A DNA stretch of 10,768 nucleotides from Pseudomonadota bacterium (lineage in GTDB: Bacteria > Pseudomonadota > Alphaproteobacteria > Acetobacterales > Acetobacteraceae): contig JAKBCB010000085.1 in the NCBI GenBank assembly GCA_021808185.1, forward strand, positions 1-10,768. Reading direction: 5' to 3'. The notes below the pieces were generated by a model. It was not told the origin of the DNA and did no database searches. It worked only from the letters and a program-made list of their open reading frames with translations. The position numbers and the translations under genes were made by a program. Every line of letters begins with the position of its first letter. Position 1 is the stretch's first letter. Shown here in pieces: positions 1 through 5,699 of the stretch.

Positions 1-141
1 GCCGGTGCCGGCGCCGAGGTCCAGCACGCGCGGGCGCGCGGGCAATACGGACGCAAGCTGTTCGGCAAGCCGCACGCCGCGCGCCGCGGCGTCGAACGGT
101 TCGCGCAGCGCCAGCCACTCGGCGTCGAAGCTCTCGCTCAC
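1..141 (-). CDS. Class I SAM-dependent methyltransferase, N-terminal part (runs off the left edge)
   Basis: The first 47 codons are visible, starting at a GTG at 141-139 that overlaps the stop of the upstream glycosyltransferase gene as GTGA. Near residues 39-47 lies VLDLGAGTG, the glycine-rich motif I loop that binds S-adenosylmethionine in class I (Rossmann-fold) methyltransferases. About 38 residues before motif I is usual for stand-alone small-molecule methyltransferases. No good Shine-Dalgarno sequence precedes the GTG, so translation is probably coupled to the upstream gene. The substrate cannot be told from this fragment. Position behind a glycosyltransferase and a PTPS-like gene suggests a tailoring methylation in the same pathway, which is inference. 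The catalytic C-terminal part is outside the window. Confidence 0.8.
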   Translation of the reverse strand, partial: MSESFDAEWLALREPFDAAARGVRLAEQLASVLPARPRVLDLGAGTG

Positions 142-1172
142 GGAGTGAGCGCGCGCAGGAAAAGCTCGGCCTGCGCCGGCCAGTCCGGCAGGGTCTGGCC
201 GATCCGCCACGCGGCATCGGCCATATCGGCGCGCAGGGCGGTGTCGAAGATCACGCGCCGCATCGCGCGCGACAGCGCCGTGTCGTCGCCCACCGGGCAG
301 ACGATGCCGCTCGCCGGTGTCACCAGTGCGCCGGCCGCGCCGCCCTCCGTCACCGCGACCGGCAGGCCGCGCTTGAGCGCCTCGGCGACGGCCATGCCGT
401 AGCCCTCGAAGCGGGTCGCGAGCGCGAACAGATCCGTCCCTTGCCACAAGGCTTCCAGCGCCTCCGCCACGACTTCGCCGGCGAACGTGACCCGCTTGGC
501 GATGCCGAGTTCCTCGGCCAGCGCGACCAGCGATGCCGCGTGCGCCTTGTCGCGCGGCGCGCCGGCGATGGTCAGGTGCCACTCCAGATCGGGCAGCCGC
601 GCCAGCGCGCGCAGCAGCGTGTCGTGGCCCTTGCGCCGCGTGATGACGCCCACGGAGAGGATGGCGCAGCCCGGGCCGCCGGACCCTTGCGCGCGCGGCG
701 CCGGCGCGGTGCCGGGAACGACGACGGCGACGCGCTCGGCGCTCACCCCGAACTCGGCCACGAGGCGTTCGCCGGTCGCGGCGCTGGTGACGATGGCGCG
801 CGCGAGCAATGGCATCAACTGGCGCTCGCTGGCGCGCAGCGCCGCGTGCGTGGCCTCGTCGTGGCCCGGTTCCAGCGCCGTCGGATGGTGGATCAGCCCG
901 ACCGCGCCGCGCGCCGCCAGCGCATCGGCGAGCGGGGCGAAGGCGGGCAGGCACAGCCCGTCGATCACCGCGATGGCGGAGCCATGCATCGCGCCCCAGG
1001 CCGCGCGCGCGGCCGTGACTGCGGCCTCGTCCGGCAACGGGTGCCGCCCATCGAGTTCCAGGACATCGACCGCGTGCCCAAGCGCGCGCAGCCCGGCGAC
1101 GATGGCGCGATCGTAGTTGTAGCCGCCCGAGACGGTGGCGAACGGGGCGGGGACGAACAGGGCGATGCGCAT
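138..1172 (-). CDS. Glycosyltransferase family 4 (GT-B fold)
   Basis: 344 residues. The N-terminal domain begins with a beta strand and glycine-rich turn (MRIALFVPAPFATVSGGYNY), typical of the acceptor-binding half of GT-B enzymes. The C-terminal half carries SVGVITRRKGHDTLL (about 173-187), the start of the nucleotide-sugar-binding domain. It also has the EX7E motif, E256 and E264 in FEGYGMAVAEAL, which binds the donor sugar nucleotide in retaining GT4 enzymes. No membrane segment is apparent, so the protein is probably cytoplasmic. The ATG at 1172 lies one base after the stop of the PTPS-like gene (TGA-G-ATG), and the downstream methyltransferase overlaps its stop. These spacings indicate one operon. 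A longer open frame to 1301 exists but would run through the PTPS-like gene, so the internal ATG at the family-typical N-terminus was chosen. Donor and acceptor are unknown; the partners hint at a small heterocycle rather than lipopolysaccharide, but cell-envelope glycosylation is not excluded. Confidence 0.88.
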   Translation of the reverse strand: MRIALFVPAPFATVSGGYNYDRAIVAGLRALGHAVDVLELDGRHPLPDEAAVTAARAAWGAMHGSAIAVIDGLCLPAFAPLADALAARGAVGLIHHPTALEPGHDEATHAALRASERQLMPLLARAIVTSAATGERLVAEFGVSAERVAVVVPGTAPAPRAQGSGGPGCAILSVGVITRRKGHDTLLRALARLPDLEWHLTIAGAPRDKAHAASLVALAEELGIAKRVTFAGEVVAEALEALWQGTDLFALATRFEGYGMAVAEALKRGLPVAVTEGGAAGALVTPASGIVCPVGDDTALSRAMRRVIFDTALRADMADAAWRIGQTLPDWPAQAELFLRALTP

Positions 1173-1173
1173 C

Positions 1174-1575
1174 TCAGCCGAGCCCGCCCTCGAACGCCGC
1201 CCAGGCCAGCGGGCTTTCGCGCAGCAGCACTTTGATGCTCGTGACCATCCGGCCACCCTCGCCCATCGCGCCGGAGCGGCAGGCAGCGGCGAGGCGGCCA
1301 TGGATGTGGTGCGCCATGAATTCGGTCGTCGTGTTCTGCCCCTCGAACGCCGCCACCGAGTCCAGGTTGCGATAGTCCACGTCGTCCAGGATGCGGCGGA
1401 GTTCTTGCCGCGCCAGGGCGATGTCGATCAGCAGGTTGAGCCGGTCGAGCTTTTCCGCGCGAAACTCGGCCTCCACGACAAACGTGGCGCCGTGCACGCG
1501 CTGCGCCGGGCCGAACTCGGCGCCGGAGAAGCTGTGCGCGATCATGATGTGGTCGCAGACGGTCAAGCTGAACAT
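1174..1575 (-). CDS. 6-pyruvoyltetrahydropterin synthase / QueD-like T-fold protein with altered active site
   Basis: 133 residues, about the usual length of QueD/PTPS. Family marks are the N-terminal strand ending in IAHSF (His14), a VHG at 27-29, and an NTTTEFMA segment (81-88) matching the PTxExxA stretch whose glutamate (here E85) anchors the pterin ring. Authentic enzymes have CxxxHGH with a catalytic cysteine and the second and third zinc-ligand histidines. Here the corresponding stretch is AQRVHGA, so the cysteine is Ala24 and the last histidine is Ala30. The later LDH catalytic dyad reads VDY (Asp66-Tyr68 region). Normal QueD or PTPS chemistry is therefore doubtful. A GAGGA Shine-Dalgarno sequence sits just upstream of the ATG at 1575, and a longer frame starting further upstream lacks family similarity. 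It heads the operon with the glycosyltransferase and methyltransferase. A T-fold pterin-binding protein with changed chemistry, or a binding-only role, is likely. Confidence 0.8.
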   Translation of the reverse strand: MFSLTVCDHIMIAHSFSGAEFGPAQRVHGATFVVEAEFRAEKLDRLNLLIDIALARQELRRILDDVDYRNLDSVAAFEGQNTTTEFMAHHIHGRLAAACRSGAMGEGGRMVTSIKVLLRESPLAWAAFEGGLG

Positions 1576-1611
1576 GGGTCCTCGCTTCGGGCGGTCGGTG
1601 CGCCTTGTAGC

Positions 1612-1634
1612 TGCTGCGCCGGCCGCGCGCAGCA
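1612..1634. promoter_or_regulatory. 8-bp-arm inverted repeat in the divergent PTPS-like/ALDH intergenic region
   Basis: TGCTGCGC and GCGCAGCA flank a 7-base centre (CGGCCGC). The dyad is in the middle of the 125-bp gap between two divergent genes, where an operator for a shared regulator would be expected. No convincing -35/-10 pair was seen on either strand in this gap. In DNA this GC-rich, an 8-bp dyad can arise by chance, so the regulatory reading is tentative. Confidence 0.3.
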
Positions 1635-1700
1635 AGGGTGGGATTGCCTCGGCGGCACCTTGGCGATACCGCTTCGCCGCCGCATCCCGGGAGAACCACC

Positions 1701-3221
1701 ATGACCGCCTCCGCCACGCAAGCCGAAGCCGTCGCCCTGCTGGAGCAGTTGGGTGTCGGCACAGCCACCGGCGGGGCGCGCGTGGTGCGCTCGCCGATCG
1801 ACGGGGCGGAGATCGGCCGGCTGGCCGAGCACTCGGCCGCCGACGTGTCCGCCGCGATCGGGCGCGCGCACGCGGCGTTCCTGGCGTGGCGCGAGGTTCC
1901 TGCCCCGCGCCGTGGCGAACTGGTGCGGCTGTTCGGCGAGGAACTGCGCGCCCACAAGGCGGCACTCGGCCGATTGGTCACGCTGGAGGCCGGCAAAATC
2001 CCGCAGGAGGGGGCCGGCGAAGTCCAGGAGATGATCGACATCTGCGATTTCGCCGTCGGCCTGTCGCGGCAGTTGTACGGCCTGACCATCGCCACCGAGC
2101 GTCCCGGCCACGCGATGCGCGAGACCTGGCATCCGCTCGGCGTGGTCGGCGTGATTTCCGCCTTCAACTTCCCGGTCGCGGTCTGGTCCTGGAACACGGC
2201 GCTCGCGCTGGTGTGCGGCAACGCCGTGGTGTGGAAGCCCTCGGAGAAAACCCCCCTGACGGCGCTGGCCTCGGCGGCGCTGCTGCGCCGTGCCGCGGCG
2301 CGCATGGGCGACGTGCCGGAGGGGCTGGTCGAGGTGGTGATCGGCGGTGCCGCGGTGGGCGAGGTGCTGGTGGACGACGCGCGGGTGCCGCTGGTCTCGG
2401 CCACGGGGTCCACCCGCATGGGCCGCGCGGTGGCGCCGCGTCTGGCGGGCCGGTTTGCGCGGGCGTTGCTGGAACTGGGCGGCAACAACGGCATGATCGT
2501 GGCGCCGTCGGCCGATCTCGGTCTCGCCGTGCGGGCGATCCTGTTTGCCGCCGTCGGCACGGCGGGCCAGCGTTGCACCTCGCTGCGGCGGCTGTTCGTG
2601 CACGACAGCATTTACGACACGCTGGTGCCCCGGCTGCGGCGCGCCTATGGCTCCGTTCCGGTCGGAAACCCGCTGACCGATGGCACGCTGGTCGGCCCGC
2701 TGATCGACGGCGCCGCGTTCACCGCGATGCAGGCGGCCCTCGATGCCGCCCGCGCCCAGGGCGGACAGGTCACGGGCGGCGAGCGCGCGGGCGTGGCGGG
2801 CTGCGACGGCGGGTTCTATGTGCATCCGGCGCTGGCCGAGATGCCGGCGCAGACCGACATCGTCGCGCACGAGACCTTCGCGCCGATACTCTATGTGATG
2901 CGCTACAGCGATCTGGCCGACGCCATCGCGCTGCACAACGCGGTGCCGCAGGGATTGGCGTCCTCGATCTTCACCACCGATCTGCGCGAGGCGGAGACCT
3001 TCATGTCCGCCGTCGGCAGCGATTGCGGCATCGTCAACGTCAATATCGGCCCCTCGGGTGCCGAGATCGGCGGCGCATTCGGTGGCGAGAAGGAGACGGG
3101 CGGCGGGCGCGAGTCCGGCTCGGATGCGTGGAAGGCGTATATGCGCCGCGCCACCAACACGGTGAACTACTCGCGCGCGCTGCCGCTGGCGCAGGGGATT
3201 CGCTTCGACGTGGAGGGTTAA
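1701..3221 (+). CDS. amaB: ALDH7-family aldehyde dehydrogenase (probable L-piperidine-6-carboxylate / alpha-aminoadipic semialdehyde dehydrogenase)
   Basis: 506 residues, the usual size of the antiquitin/ALDH7 family. Visible motifs in order are VISAFNFPVAVWSWN (151-165, oxyanion Asn156), VVWKPSEKTP (176-185, cofactor-binding Lys179), SATGSTRMG (233-241, NAD-binding loop), LLELGGNN (256-263, general-base Glu258) and GTAGQRCTSLRRLFVH (286-301, catalytic Cys292). The GQRCT-LRR-H signature is typical of ALDH7 members, which in bacteria (AmaB/Pcd) oxidise piperideine-6-carboxylate, the cyclic form of alpha-aminoadipic semialdehyde, in lysine or pipecolate breakdown using NAD(P). The ATG at 1701 follows GGGAGAA, a good ribosome binding site, so it was preferred to an in-frame start at 1638. 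The gene is opposite to both flanking gene pairs and shares its stop region with the MDR gene. The exact substrate is family-based inference. Confidence 0.85.
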   Translation: MTASATQAEAVALLEQLGVGTATGGARVVRSPIDGAEIGRLAEHSAADVSAAIGRAHAAFLAWREVPAPRRGELVRLFGEELRAHKAALGRLVTLEAGKIPQEGAGEVQEMIDICDFAVGLSRQLYGLTIATERPGHAMRETWHPLGVVGVISAFNFPVAVWSWNTALALVCGNAVVWKPSEKTPLTALASAALLRRAAARMGDVPEGLVEVVIGGAAVGEVLVDDARVPLVSATGSTRMGRAVAPRLAGRFARALLELGGNNGMIVAPSADLGLAVRAILFAAVGTAGQRCTSLRRLFVHDSIYDTLVPRLRRAYGSVPVGNPLTDGTLVGPLIDGAAFTAMQAALDAARAQGGQVTGGERAGVAGCDGGFYVHPALAEMPAQTDIVAHETFAPILYVMRYSDLADAIALHNAVPQGLASSIFTTDLREAETFMSAVGSDCGIVNVNIGPSGAEIGGAFGGEKETGGGRESGSDAWKAYMRRATNTVNYSRALPLAQGIRFDVEG

Positions 3222-3227
3222 TCCTCC
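3212..3227. terminator. Short stem-loop over the shared stop codons of two convergent genes
   Basis: GGAGG and CCTCC (5-bp stem) enclose a 6-base loop GTTAAT containing both stop codons: TAA of the ALDH gene at 3219-3221 and TAA of the minus-strand MDR gene at 3220-3218. The convergent position fits a weak bidirectional terminator, but there is no U-tract and the stem is short. Confidence 0.25.
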
Positions 3228-4171
3228 GCGTAGCGCACGACATGGCACAGCCCGCCGCGCAGCAGGCGCGGCATCGCGGCGGGCAGGTCATTGAAACCGA
3301 CGGGTGGTTCGAGCAGCGCGTCGAACGCCGGGTCCGAGAGCAGCGACAGCGCGGTGGCCAGCCGCTCGCGATGTGTGCGCCTGCCGCGCATCGGGGTGGC
3401 GATGCCGCCTACCTGGCATGAGATCAGCCGCAGGCGTCGCGGATGGAACGCCTCGCCCAATGGCAGCGCGGGCATCCGGTCGGCGAACCAGCTTGCCTCG
3501 ACGATACGGCCCTCGAAGGCGGCACGATCGAGCGCGAGGCGCAGCCCGGACTCGCTGCCGGAGGCGTGGACGATCAGTTCCTGATCCGCCGGCGCGGTCG
3601 CGGGCGTTGCGAAGCCGCAGCCGAATGCTTCCGCCAGCGCCGCGCGCGAGGGGTCGATGTCCACCACCGTGACGCGCGCGGCCGGCACGCGCCCCAGCAG
3701 GGCCGCCGCGAGCAGGCCGACCACGCCCGCGCCGATGACCAGAATCCGTTCGCCCGCGAGCGGCGCCGCGTCCCAGCAGATATTGAGCGCGGTCTCCATG
3801 TTGGCGGCGAGCACGGCGCGCGGCGTGGGCACCGGGTCCGGCACGGGGACGCACATCGCGGCAGGAGCGACGAAGACATCCTGATGCGGATGCAGGACAA
3901 AGACGCGCGTGCCGTCCTCCGCGCGGCCGACCACGGCGTATCCGTACTTCACCGGGAACGGGAACGCGCCGCCCATCAGCGGCGCGCGCATGGCGTCGTA
4001 CTGGCTCGGCGGCACCCGCCCGGCGAACACGGTTGCCTCGGTCCCGCGCGAAATGCCGCTGGCGAGCGCGCGCACACGGATCTCGCCGGCGCCGGGGGCG
4101 GGCACCGCCTCCGCACGGATCTCGCCGATGCCGGGGGCGATGGTCCAGAAGGCGCGCGCGGTCAGCGGCAT
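3218..4171 (-). CDS. Zinc-less MDR-family alcohol dehydrogenase-like oxidoreductase
   Basis: 317 residues, shorter than the roughly 340-380 of zinc alcohol dehydrogenases. The N-terminal catalytic domain has SGISRGTE (38-45) where zinc enzymes have a ligand cysteine, and KYGYAVVG (75-82) where they have GHExxG. The usual cysteine, histidine and glutamate ligands and the four-cysteine structural lobe are therefore absent. The Rossmann part is intact: ILVIGAGVVGLLAA (143-156) with the GxGxxG loop, then VTVVDID (167-173), whose acidic residue suggests preference for NAD over NADP. The SGIS-GTE pattern recalls the BchC-like branch of MDR proteins (bacteriochlorophyllide dehydrogenase), from memory, but no photosynthesis genes are visible. 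The ATG at 4171 overlaps the end of the RibD-like gene by 10 bases, indicating co-translation. Substrate unknown; a redox step on the same small molecule as its RibD-like neighbour is the simplest inference. Confidence 0.8.
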   Translation of the reverse strand: MPLTARAFWTIAPGIGEIRAEAVPAPGAGEIRVRALASGISRGTEATVFAGRVPPSQYDAMRAPLMGGAFPFPVKYGYAVVGRAEDGTRVFVLHPHQDVFVAPAAMCVPVPDPVPTPRAVLAANMETALNICWDAAPLAGERILVIGAGVVGLLAAALLGRVPAARVTVVDIDPSRAALAEAFGCGFATPATAPADQELIVHASGSESGLRLALDRAAFEGRIVEASWFADRMPALPLGEAFHPRRLRLISCQVGGIATPMRGRRTHRERLATALSLLSDPAFDALLEPPVGFNDLPAAMPRLLRGGLCHVVRYAED

Positions 4172-4947
4172 GCCGGCGGGCGGGCGCGGTGCAGCGGAAT
4201 GTCGAACAGCAGATCCTCGCCGAGCCGGTGCAGCGCCCAGCGCAGCTTCATGCCGTCCGCCGGGCGTTCCGGGCAGGGCAGGGTGAAGCCCGGAATCCCC
4301 GCGCCGAGCAGCAGCGGGGCCACGGTGACGTGCAGCCGGTCCAGCGCCCCGGCCGCGAGAAAGCGCGAGACGGTGACGCCGCCGCCTTCCACGAATACCC
4401 GCCGCAGCCCGCGCGCGGCCAGCGCCGCCAGGATCGCGGCGGGCGGCAACGCCTCCCCCGCCGCCGCGCGCGGCAGGCGCACGATTTCGGCCGCCCCCAG
4501 CCGCTCCGGCCCGGTGGCATCCTCGGCGCAGAGCAGCAGCGTGGGCGGACCATCGGGGCCGAACACGCGCCGGTCGGCGCCGAGCCTGCGGCCGGCGTCC
4601 AGCACCACGCGCACCGGCGAGGGGCCAGGGCAGAGGCGGGTGGTCAGCAGGGGGTCATCCGCCCGCACGGTCGCGGCACCGACCACGATGGCGTCGAACA
4701 GCGCGCGCAGCCGGTGCGTGTGCAGCACGTCGCCCGGCCCGCTGATCCAGAAGCTCGCCCCGCTGCCGGTGGCGATGCGCCCGTCCAGGCTTTGCGCGAG
4801 CCGCCCCAGCACGAAGCAGCCATCCGGCGCGCTGGCGGCCGCGAGCAGCGGGCCGTACAGCGATGATTGCCCGGCATCCTCGGCCCGCCGCGCGAGCAGA
4901 CCGGACCATGTCTCCTCGCTCGGCGTCGCGTCGCTGATCGTTGCCAT
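4162..4947 (-). CDS. RibD C-terminal-domain (dihydrofolate-reductase-like) reductase
   Basis: 261 residues consisting of the RibD reductase domain without the zinc deaminase domain; no HAE or PCxxxG deaminase motif is present. Recognisable parts are LGRLAQSLDGRIAT (47-60), VVGAATVRADDPLLTTR (88-104) with the substrate-contacting ADDP, VFVEGGG (184-190) on the NADPH-binding side, and LHVTVAPLLLGAG (205-217). RibD-type domains use NADPH to reduce the ribosyl group of pyrimidine intermediates in riboflavin synthesis. Stand-alone copies also reduce other aromatic amino-heterocycles or related substrates. The first 45 residues lack clear family match. The gene overlaps the MDR gene and starts 57 bases after the end of the flagellar operon. 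Housekeeping riboflavin synthesis usually uses a two-domain RibD, so a specialised reductase is more likely. Confidence 0.82.
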   Translation of the reverse strand: MATISDATPSEETWSGLLARRAEDAGQSSLYGPLLAAASAPDGCFVLGRLAQSLDGRIATGSGASFWISGPGDVLHTHRLRALFDAIVVGAATVRADDPLLTTRLCPGPSPVRVVLDAGRRLGADRRVFGPDGPPTLLLCAEDATGPERLGAAEIVRLPRAAAGEALPPAAILAALAARGLRRVFVEGGGVTVSRFLAAGALDRLHVTVAPLLLGAGIPGFTLPCPERPADGMKLRWALHRLGEDLLFDIPLHRARPPACR

Positions 4948-4992
4948 CGGGCGCGCAATAGCATGCCCGGCCCGCCCGAGACAGCGTAAAGC

Positions 4993-5004
4993 CCCGTATT
5001 CGGG
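4993..5004 (-). terminator. Possible very short terminator after the flagellar operon
   Basis: Directly after the stop of the FlgN-like gene the transcript would read CCCG-AATA-CGGG followed by GCTTT. The 4-bp stem and minimal U-run make a poor terminator. Read-through into the RibD-like gene, which has no clear promoter in the 57-base gap, is therefore plausible. Confidence 0.2.
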
Positions 5005-5418
5005 TCAGGCCCTGGCGGAGAGCATCACCGGCGGCTGCCGGCGGGTCTCCGCCATCGCGCCACGCGCGCCGTAGCGCGGGGCCTGCGCGCGCGGCGCCAT
5101 CTGGGAGACGGCGCGCGCGATGGTGCCCACGACATGGCCCTGCACCTGGATCGCCTGCTCCAGCAGCCGGCGGTTTTCCTCGGCCAGCGCCCGCAGCCGG
5201 TCGGTGAGATGCCGCGCCAGCCGCTGCTGCTCGGCATCCAAAGCCGAGGCCATGGTGTCGCCCAGCCGCTGCTGTGCGGCCACGAACGTCGTGGTGGCCG
5301 CGTCCTTGCTGGGATACAGCGCCGCGGCACCGGCCAGATCCATCGCCGCCAGCGCCGCGTTCTCACGCTCCAGGGTGTCCGCCAGGGCTTCCGCCGCCGT
5401 GATCATCTCCGGTTTCAT
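5005..5418 (-). CDS. FlgN-like flagellar protein (probable export chaperone; FlbY-type position)
   Basis: 137 residues, mostly helical, with heptad-like stretches around ALADTLERENAALAAMDL (11-28) and LTDRLRALAEENRRLLEQA (70-88). This is the two-helix pattern of FlgN, the cytoplasmic chaperone of the hook-filament junction proteins FlgK and FlgL. The last 30 or so residues are basic and proline-rich. The assignment rests on size, helical pattern and position as third gene after flgI and a flgJ-like gene; in Caulobacter that position is held, as I recall, by flbY. The ATG at 5418 overlaps the upstream stop as ATGA, so the two are translationally coupled. A longer frame exists upstream but would run through the flgJ-like gene. 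FlgN function is probable, not proven. Confidence 0.6.
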   Translation of the reverse strand: MKPEMITAAEALADTLERENAALAAMDLAGAAALYPSKDAATTTFVAAQQRLGDTMASALDAEQQRLARHLTDRLRALAEENRRLLEQAIQVQGHVVGTIARAVSQMAPRAQAPRYGARGAMAETRRQPPVMLSARA

Positions 5419-5699
5419 CGTGCCGTCTCCTGCATTTGCATCATTTGCCGCAACACCGGCGCCGCGAGCCCCAGCCCGCCATGCGCCGCGATCTGCTTGG
5501 CCACCGCGTCCACCAGCATCGGCCGCCACGCTTCCTCGCCATCGCCGCCGCCGAAGGCGCCGTGCGCGCTGTCCACCGTGTCGAACATCGGCTTGAGCAG
5601 TTCGTTCAGCGCGTTCGCCTCGAACGCCTGCGCCGCCTGTCGCAGCGCCGCGGGTGCCTGCGTCGCGGGCTGGAGCGGCAGGGTCACGGCGAGCGGCAT
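5415..5699 (-). CDS. flgJ: FlgJ N-domain / CheL-like rod-binding protein
   Basis: 94 residues matching only the N-terminal rod-assembly domain of FlgJ. The signs are ALRQAAQAFEANALNELLKPMFDT (18-41), the helix with the family F-x-x-x-x-L-x-x-L-L-x-P pattern, and a C-terminal KQIAAHGGLGLAAPVLRQM segment (68-86) like the Q-x-a-x-G-G-I-G-l-a box. The muramidase domain of enterobacterial FlgJ is missing, as is common in alphaproteobacteria, where a separate lytic enzyme opens the peptidoglycan. There is no signal peptide; the protein is exported by the flagellar apparatus and acts at the rod in the periplasm. The ATG at 5699 overlaps the flgI stop by one base (TGATG), and its stop overlaps the next start. 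In Caulobacter the comparable gene is called cheL. Confidence 0.82.
   Translation of the reverse strand: MPLAVTLPLQPATQAPAALRQAAQAFEANALNELLKPMFDTVDSAHGAFGGGDGEEAWRPMLVDAVAKQIAAHGGLGLAAPVLRQMMQMQETAR

Noticed and set aside
441..1235. Plus-strand frames opposite the glycosyltransferase
   Set aside because: No recognisable protein features; they are explained by the codon bias of the real minus-strand gene.
1563..3248. Long minus-strand frame opposite the ALDH gene
   Set aside because: It is an antisense shadow; composition is His/Arg/Gly-rich with no motif, and the plus-strand ALDH has every catalytic residue.
1391..3421. Long plus-strand frame overlapping the PTPS-like gene, ALDH and MDR gene
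   Set aside because: It is in a different frame from the clear ALDH7 protein, has low-complexity Arg/Gly/Ala content, and covers three real genes.
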